A DNA stretch of 64,000 nucleotides from Pseudemcibacter sp038106445 (GTDB taxonomy: Bacteria > Pseudomonadota > Alphaproteobacteria > Sphingomonadales > Emcibacteraceae): the NCBI GenBank assembly GCA_038106445.1, contig JAYODU010000003.1, positions 310,001 through 374,000 of the forward strand, given 5' to 3'. Positions 59,572-64,000 of the stretch are shown here, piece by piece. Position 1 is the stretch's first letter, and every line of letters begins with the position of its first letter. Below the pieces are notes generated by a model. That model made no database searches, was not told where the DNA came from, and saw nothing but the letters and a program-made list of their open reading frames with translations. The position numbers and the translations under genes are program-made.

Positions 59572-60867
59572 TTATTCCCCAAAGACCCGTTTGAAAATTG
59601 TATCCACATGTTTGGTATGGTAACCAAGATCAAATTTATCATTAATTTCAGCGTCAGATAATTTTGCTGATACGTCGGGGTCGGCTTTAAGTTCTTCGGC
59701 AAAATTGGCACCGTGTTCCCACACCTTCATGGCGTTTCGTTGCACTAGACGGTATGCGTCTTCGCGGCTGACGCCGGCCTGGGTGAGGGCAAGAAGCACC
59801 CGCTGCGAATTATGAAGGCCGCCAAGTTTATCCATATTTTTAATCATATTGTCCGGATAAACCACAAGCTTATCCATTACCATGGTCAGGCGCGCAAGCG
59901 CGAAATCAAGGGTTACGGTCGCATCCGGGCCGATCATACGCTCCACGGATGAATGGGAAATATCCCGTTCGTGCCAGAGGGCGACATTTTCCATTGCCGG
60001 GATCGCCATCCCGCGTACAAGGCGGGCAAGACCGGTCAGGTTTTCAGTGAGGATCGGGTTTCTTTTATGGGGCATGGCTGATGAGCCCTTTTGCCCTTTT
60101 GAAAAGAATTCTTCCGCTTCAAGCACTTCTGTGCGTTGAAGGTGGCGAATTTCAACGGCCAGCCGTTCAATGGAACTTGCGACAACACCAAGGGTCGCAA
60201 AAAACATGGCGTGGCGGTCACGCGGGATCACCTGCGTTGAAACGGGTTCCGCGGTAAGGCCCATGGCTTTTGCCACATGTTCTTCAACGCGCGGGTCGAT
60301 ATTGGCGAAGGTTCCAACCGCACCGGAAATAGCGCAGGTAGCAATTTCTTCGCGCGCATTTTTAAGACGGGCAAGGTTACGGTCAAATTCAGCATACGCT
60401 TCCGCCATTTTAAGGCCGAATGTCACCGGTTCCGCATGGATGCCGTGGCTGCGGCCGATGCAGACATCCATTTTATGTTCGTATGCACGGCGTTTCAGGA
60501 CGGCAAGCAGTTCTTCAACATCTTCGATTAAAATATCGGCGGCTTTTACCAGTTGCACACTCAGACAGGTGTCAAGCACATCCGATGATGTCATGCCCTG
60601 ATGAACGAAGCGGCTGTCTTCACCGATATATTCCGCGAGGCTGGTAAGAAACGCAATCACATCATGTTTTACTTCTTTTTCGATCTCGTCAATGCGGTCA
60701 ATGTCGAAGTTACCTTTTTCCCAGATTGTTTTAGCGCTTTCCTTCGGAATTACACCAAGTTCTGCAAGCGCATCACAGGCATGGGCTTCAATTTCAAACC
60801 AGATTTGAAAACGGGATTGTGGTTCCCAGATGGAAGTCATTTTTTCGCGCGAATAACGTGGGATCAT
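59572..60867 (-). CDS. purB: Adenylosuccinate lyase
   Basis: A 431-residue lyase that acts twice in purine synthesis, on SAICAR and adenylosuccinate. The first signature is FVHQGMTSSDVLDTCLSVQL; catalytic-region motifs are IGRSHGIHAEPVTFGLKMAE and the flexible loop KGSSAMPHKRNPILTENLTG. It is separate from the purC-L unit, on the same strand. Confidence 0.96.
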   Translation of the reverse strand: MIPRYSREKMTSIWEPQSRFQIWFEIEAHACDALAELGVIPKESAKTIWEKGNFDIDRIDEIEKEVKHDVIAFLTSLAEYIGEDSRFVHQGMTSSDVLDTCLSVQLVKAADILIEDVEELLAVLKRRAYEHKMDVCIGRSHGIHAEPVTFGLKMAEAYAEFDRNLARLKNAREEIATCAISGAVGTFANIDPRVEEHVAKAMGLTAEPVSTQVIPRDRHAMFFATLGVVASSIERLAVEIRHLQRTEVLEAEEFFSKGQKGSSAMPHKRNPILTENLTGLARLVRGMAIPAMENVALWHERDISHSSVERMIGPDATVTLDFALARLTMVMDKLVVYPDNMIKNMDKLGGLHNSQRVLLALTQAGVSREDAYRLVQRNAMKVWEHGANFAEELKADPDVSAKLSDAEINDKFDLGYHTKHVDTIFKRVFGE

Positions 60868-60988
60868 CTTGTTTTTTCCGTGTGATTTTCTTAAGTCAAA
60901 CTATGCGACAGGCTTTAGCATGCCAGGGTAAGGGGGGCAAGTTTAAAAGTTTGCCAAATTTAAAGTAAGCAACTGTCAGATTGATATA

Positions 60989-61180
60989 ATGTTATTATAT
61001 AGCAGTTGTGTTGTTGCTTTTATAATTCAGCACACCTATTATTACATAAGCAATATCAATTGGGACGAACGTAGCTATAAAGCATATTCGTCACTTGTTG
61101 TGCCCTTTTCCGATGACGGGAACCGCGTAACCCTTGCCATGGGTTGCCATCATACCCTGTCAATTAACAAACATGATTAA
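60989..61180 (+). pseudogene. Possible C-terminal remnant of a PAS-domain protein
   Basis: In the 309-base gap between purB and the Lrp-type gene, one frame reads YISNINWDERSYKAYSSLVV then PFSDDGNRVTLAMGCHH. The block Y-x-x-L/V-V-x-P-F/L-S-D-D-G is common in the last part of alphaproteobacterial PAS_5 proteins, which end shortly after it. Nothing upstream continues the domain. Its end overlaps the end of the neighbouring gene. Tentative. Confidence 0.35.
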
Positions 61181-61662
61181 AGCCCGAAGGGGATATCATT
61201 TTTCTTGGTGACGGTTCGAAGACTGAAATTTGATTTGATCTGAGAAACACCGGGCAGGGCAGTCAGCACTTCCATGTGAAGTTTTTCATAATCCGATGCA
61301 TCGGATACAATGACCCTTAGCATATAATCCGCATCGCCGCTCATCAGATAGCATTCCATAATTTGCGGGCATTCACGGACGATTCTTTCAAATTCGGTCA
61401 GCAGTTCACGGGTTTGTTTTTCAACGGTGATCTGGACAAATACATTATCGGGAAAGCCCGCAGCGCGCTGGTCCATAACCGCGACATATCCTTCGATCAC
61501 CCGCTGATTTTCCAGCACTTTTACGCGCCGCAGGCAGGCGGACTGCGATAATCCAACACGGTCGGCCAGATCAGCATTGCTGATCCTGCCATCATTTTGC
61601 AGGTTTTCAATAATCGCAAGATCAATCTTGTCTAACTTTAAATTTTGAAATTTATGTCTCAT
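61177..61662 (-). CDS. Lrp/AsnC-family regulator, probably of alanine dehydrogenase
   Basis: A 161-residue feast/famine regulator. LDKIDLAIIENLQNDGRISN then ADLADRVGLSQSACLRRVKV is the N-terminal helix-turn-helix; the RAM effector domain follows (FVQITVEKQTRELLTEFERI, MECYLMSGDADYMLRVIVSD). The start at ATG 61662 (MRHKFQNLKLD) gives the normal length; the longer frame adds a non-family hydrophobic stretch. It is divergent from ald, 128 bases apart, the classic arrangement for an AldR-type activator responding to alanine. Confidence 0.92.
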   Translation of the reverse strand: MRHKFQNLKLDKIDLAIIENLQNDGRISNADLADRVGLSQSACLRRVKVLENQRVIEGYVAVMDQRAAGFPDNVFVQITVEKQTRELLTEFERIVRECPQIMECYLMSGDADYMLRVIVSDASDYEKLHMEVLTALPGVSQIKSNFSLRTVTKKNDIPFGL

Positions 61663-61702
61663 AAATGCATATATACGCAATAATATGCGAAAAAACAAGC
61701 TT

Positions 61703-61749
61703 TTTGCCGCAAAGAAAGCAAGGACATGTTTTATTATCTAAAGTATAAT
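61703..61749 (+). promoter_or_regulatory. Palindrome and promoter ahead of ald
   Basis: TTTGC-C-GCAAA (61703-61713) is a perfect inverted repeat in the regulator-ald gap, and CGCA-ATAATA-TGCG (near 61676-61689) is a second imperfect one. A candidate promoter follows: AGGACA (61721-61726), 17 bases, TATAAT (61744-61749). The placing of the first palindrome just upstream of the -35 fits an activator site for the divergent Lrp-type protein. Confidence 0.5.
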
Positions 61750-61790
61750 CGCGCCCAATTGATTCACAATCTTACCAAGGGAAAAGAAGA

Positions 61791-62897
61791 ATGATTATTG
61801 GTTGCCCCAAAGAAATTAAAGTACATGAGTATCGTGTCGGTCTTACGCCTTCAAGCGCGTCTGAACTTATCCATCATGGTCATGACGTTATAATTGAAAC
61901 AAATACCGGTGCCGGGATCGGTATCAGTGATGCTGATTACGAAGCCGTTGGCTGCCGTATTATACGCAGCGCCGGAAAAGTTTTTTCCGAAGCAGAAATG
62001 ATTGTTAAAGTAAAAGAACCACAGCTTAATGAATGCGCAATGTTAAAACCGCATCATCTTCTTTTTACATATCTGCATCTGGCGGCCGATAAGCCACAAA
62101 CAGAAGCCTTGATGGCGTCCGGCTGTACGGCAATTGCCTATGAAACAGTGACAGCGAATGATGGTTCGCTTCCGCTTCTTGCACCGATGAGCGAAGTTGC
62201 CGGACGTATGTCTATTCAAGCGGGCGCCCATGCGCTTGAAAAAGCGGCAGGTGGCCGCGGTATTCTTCTTAGTGGTGTACCCGGTGTTGCCCCGGCGAAG
62301 GTTGTTATCATTGGTGGCGGTGTATCAGGAATGAATGCAGCGGAAATGGCCGTGGGACTTGGTGCTGATGTAACCATTTTTGACCGAAACATAAAACAGA
62401 TGCGTAATCTTGATCAGCGTTTTCGCGGTACTGTAAAGACCGTTTATTCAACCGCACATGCCCTTGAGCAGGCAGTGCTTGAAGCGGATCTTGTTGTCGG
62501 TGCGGTACTGGTGGCGGGTGCTGCGGCGCCAAAACTTGTTTCTGCTGAAACCGCGAAGAAAATGAAAGACGGTGCCGTGCTTGTGGATATCTCCATCGAT
62601 CAGGGCGGATGCTTTGAAAATTCACGTCCAACCACACATAGTGATCCGACATTTGTGATTGATGGTATTGTTTATTACTGCGTCGCGAACATGCCGGGTG
62701 CGGTTGCCCATACATCAACATATGCGCTGAATAATGCAACACTTCCATTTGCAGTGGCACTTGCCAATAAAGGCTGGAAAAAAGCCTGTCAGGATGATCC
62801 GCATCTAGCCAACGGTATCAATATTCAGGGTGGAAATGTAACATTCGAAGCGGTGGCAAAAGACCTTAACCTGCCGTATGTGCCTGCTGCACTTTAA
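61791..62897 (+). CDS. ald: Alanine dehydrogenase
   Basis: A 368-residue NAD-dependent enzyme interconverting L-alanine with pyruvate and ammonia. MIIGCPKEIKVHEYRVGLTP starts it; EMIVKVKEPQLNEC and HHLLFTYLHLAADKPQ hold substrate-binding Lys and His, and VVIIGGGVSGMNAAEMAVGL is the Rossmann loop. NMPGAVAHTSTYALNNATLP closes the active site. The regulator upstream and malic enzyme downstream suggest a pyruvate-centred region. Confidence 0.96.
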   Translation: MIIGCPKEIKVHEYRVGLTPSSASELIHHGHDVIIETNTGAGIGISDADYEAVGCRIIRSAGKVFSEAEMIVKVKEPQLNECAMLKPHHLLFTYLHLAADKPQTEALMASGCTAIAYETVTANDGSLPLLAPMSEVAGRMSIQAGAHALEKAAGGRGILLSGVPGVAPAKVVIIGGGVSGMNAAEMAVGLGADVTIFDRNIKQMRNLDQRFRGTVKTVYSTAHALEQAVLEADLVVGAVLVAGAAAPKLVSAETAKKMKDGAVLVDISIDQGGCFENSRPTTHSDPTFVIDGIVYYCVANMPGAVAHTSTYALNNATLPFAVALANKGWKKACQDDPHLANGINIQGGNVTFEAVAKDLNLPYVPAAL

Positions 62898-62921
62898 ATA
62901 TTTAGAAAATAATTTTTTTGA

Positions 62922-62953
62922 GGAAGGGCTGTTTGGCCCTTCCTTTTTTTTTT
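62922..62953 (+). terminator. Terminator after ald
   Basis: GGAAGGGC (62922-62929) and GCCCTTCC (62936-62943) pair perfectly around a six-base loop, followed by ten T. A textbook Rho-independent terminator 24 bases after the ald stop; it insulates malic enzyme. Confidence 0.9.
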
Positions 62954-62998
62954 GAAAGGCTTTAGATTTAGGAAACACAATCTAGGATACCTATATAA

Positions 62999-64000
62999 AT
63001 GGATGATAATTTTAAAGAAACATCCCTTCGTTACCATCAAGAACCTACTGCCGGTAAATTGGCAATTATCCCTACAAAACCGCTTGCGAACCAGCGTGAT
63101 CTTGCGCGGGCTTATTCGCCGGGTGTTGCATATGCCTGTGAAGCGATCGTGGAAGATCCGAATACGGCTGCTGATCTGACTATTCGCGGAAACCTTGTTG
63201 GTGTCGTGACAAATGGTTCTGCCGTCCTGGGGCTTGGGAATATCGGGCCGCTTGCGTCCAAACCGGTGATGGAAGGGAAAGCCGTCCTTTTTAAAAAGTT
63301 CGCGGGGATCAATGTTTTTGATATTGAAATAGCGCAGAATGACCCTGAAAAACTTATTGATACCATTGCCGCGCTTGAGCCCACTTTTGGGGCAATAAAT
63401 CTGGAAGATATCAAGGCGCCGGAATGTTTTGTAGTTGAAAAAGCCCTTCGGGAACGGATGAATATTCCGGTTTTTCATGATGATCAGCACGGAACCGCTA
63501 TTGTGGCCGGTGCAGCAATTTCAAACGGACTGCGTGTTGTCGGAAAAAATTTTGAAGACATCAAACTGGTTTCCACCGGTGGTGGGGCAGCTTCGCTTGC
63601 CTGTCTTGATTTGCTGGTAACCCTTGGTGTCAGGCAGGAAAATATAACCCTGGTTGATATTGAAGGTGTTGTCTATAAGGGCCGCAAAAAAGATATGAAT
63701 GAATATAAGGACCGTTATGCCCGCGATACGAAGAAGCGCACCCTTGATGATGCGATTGAAGGGGCGGATGTGTTTCTTGGTCTTTCCGCACCGGGAATTT
63801 TAAAACCTGACATGGTAAAGAAAATGGCCGATAAGCCCTTTATTCTTGCGCTGGCCAATCCGACACCGGAAATCACACCGGAAGAAGCAAAAAAAGCCCG
63901 CCCCGATGCAGTGATTGCAACGGGAAGATCCGATTATCCAAATCAGGTTAATAATGTGCTTTGTTTTCCATTTTTATTTCGTGGTGCGCTTGATGTTGGT
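62999..64000 (+). CDS. maeB: NADP-dependent malic enzyme, N-terminal part
   Basis: The frame from ATG 62999 runs off the right edge, showing 334 residues. YHQEPTAGKLAIIPTKPLAN starts it, then RDLARAYSPGVAYAC with the catalytic Tyr, GSAVLGLGNIGPLASKPVME, NLEDIKAPECFVVEKALRER and IPVFHDDQHGTAIVAGAAIS (metal ligands E, D and D). KLVSTGGGAASLACLDLLVT is the nucleotide site. It converts malate to pyruvate and CO2. The full-length type with a C-terminal phosphotransacetylase-like domain is likely (about 760 residues), but that part is outside the window. Confidence 0.95.
   Translation, partial: MDDNFKETSLRYHQEPTAGKLAIIPTKPLANQRDLARAYSPGVAYACEAIVEDPNTAADLTIRGNLVGVVTNGSAVLGLGNIGPLASKPVMEGKAVLFKKFAGINVFDIEIAQNDPEKLIDTIAALEPTFGAINLEDIKAPECFVVEKALRERMNIPVFHDDQHGTAIVAGAAISNGLRVVGKNFEDIKLVSTGGGAASLACLDLLVTLGVRQENITLVDIEGVVYKGRKKDMNEYKDRYARDTKKRTLDDAIEGADVFLGLSAPGILKPDMVKKMADKPFILALANPTPEITPEEAKKARPDAVIATGRSDYPNQVNNVLCFPFLFRGALDVG

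Noticed and set aside
62894..63490. A 198-codon minus-strand frame opposite malic enzyme
   Set aside because: The plus-strand malic enzyme frame is unmistakable; the antisense frame is basic and without family features.
1..64000. CRISPR arrays
   Set aside because: No regularly spaced direct repeats and no cas genes were seen on either strand.

Overview
The window is a chromosomal stretch of a moderately AT-rich, Gram-negative alphaproteobacterium, probably marine. The evidence is a CcrM-type methyltransferase beside rnhB, the purC-purS-purQ-purL-bolA-grxD block, a DUF1476 protein (zeta-type F1-ATPase inhibitor family), an electron-transfer flavoprotein-ubiquinone oxidoreductase, a second-type glutamyl-tRNA synthetase, and class II DAHP synthase. 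I cannot name the genus; Emcibacterales or Kordiimonadales-like is only a guess.

Layout. 1-3.7 kb: ccrM (cut by the window edge), rnhB, a pair of small sugar-transferase-like genes, an AT-rich secreted orphan and a PaiB-like flavoprotein. 3.7-6.4 kb: a secreted-protein pseudogene with two in-frame TAA codons, a Tat-exported glycosylasparaginase and a broken PHP hydrolase. 6.4-13 kb: moaB, a Slt-type lytic transglycosylase, a family-4-like uracil-DNA glycosylase, a cation diffusion facilitator, and a murein-recycling pair (double-amidase lipoprotein plus dipeptide epimerase). 13-18.5 kb: a DUF819 membrane protein, a deletion scar joining two gene fragments, and a four-gene minus-strand operon with two D-cysteine-desulfhydrase-like PLP enzymes (one with a Tat signal), an exported metallo-beta-lactamase-fold hydrolase and a GNAT. 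18.6-30.5 kb: ETF-QO, a TPR protein, ispE, then a surface polysaccharide set (SLBB export protein, YjbH protein, nucleotide-sugar dehydrogenase, YdcF).

30.6-39 kb: tRNA-Gln, an IS3-type remnant, phoR-phoB with a Pho box between them, gph, glmU, glmS. Directly behind glmS lies an accessory insert (ORF remnant full of perfect inverted repeats, secreted repeat protein, HNH endonuclease) that ends on a truncated NAD(P)H oxidoreductase. 39-48.6 kb is housekeeping: gor, class II DAHP synthase, nadE, gltX, cysS (with an AT-rich 3' third), a TrmJ-like methyltransferase and rpsD with a structured leader. 48.6-54 kb: amino acid permease, DUF350, GST, membrane-anchored trypsin-like protease, YeeE/YedE transporter, then fragments of asnB and a sulfatase meeting head to head. 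54-61 kb: grxD, bolA, the purine operon, DUF1476, purB. 61-64 kb: an Lrp-type regulator divergent from alanine dehydrogenase, then malic enzyme (cut by the window edge).

Two themes stand out. First, core biosynthesis (UDP-GlcNAc supply by GlmS and GlmU, cell-wall recycling, polysaccharide export, purines, aromatic and NAD synthesis) is intact. Second, between core blocks there are repeated scars of gene loss: at least six truncated or broken genes, often two fragments abutting. No complete mobile element, CRISPR array or obvious new multi-gene system is present; the glmS-downstream insert and the Tat-PLP operon are the parts most worth following up.
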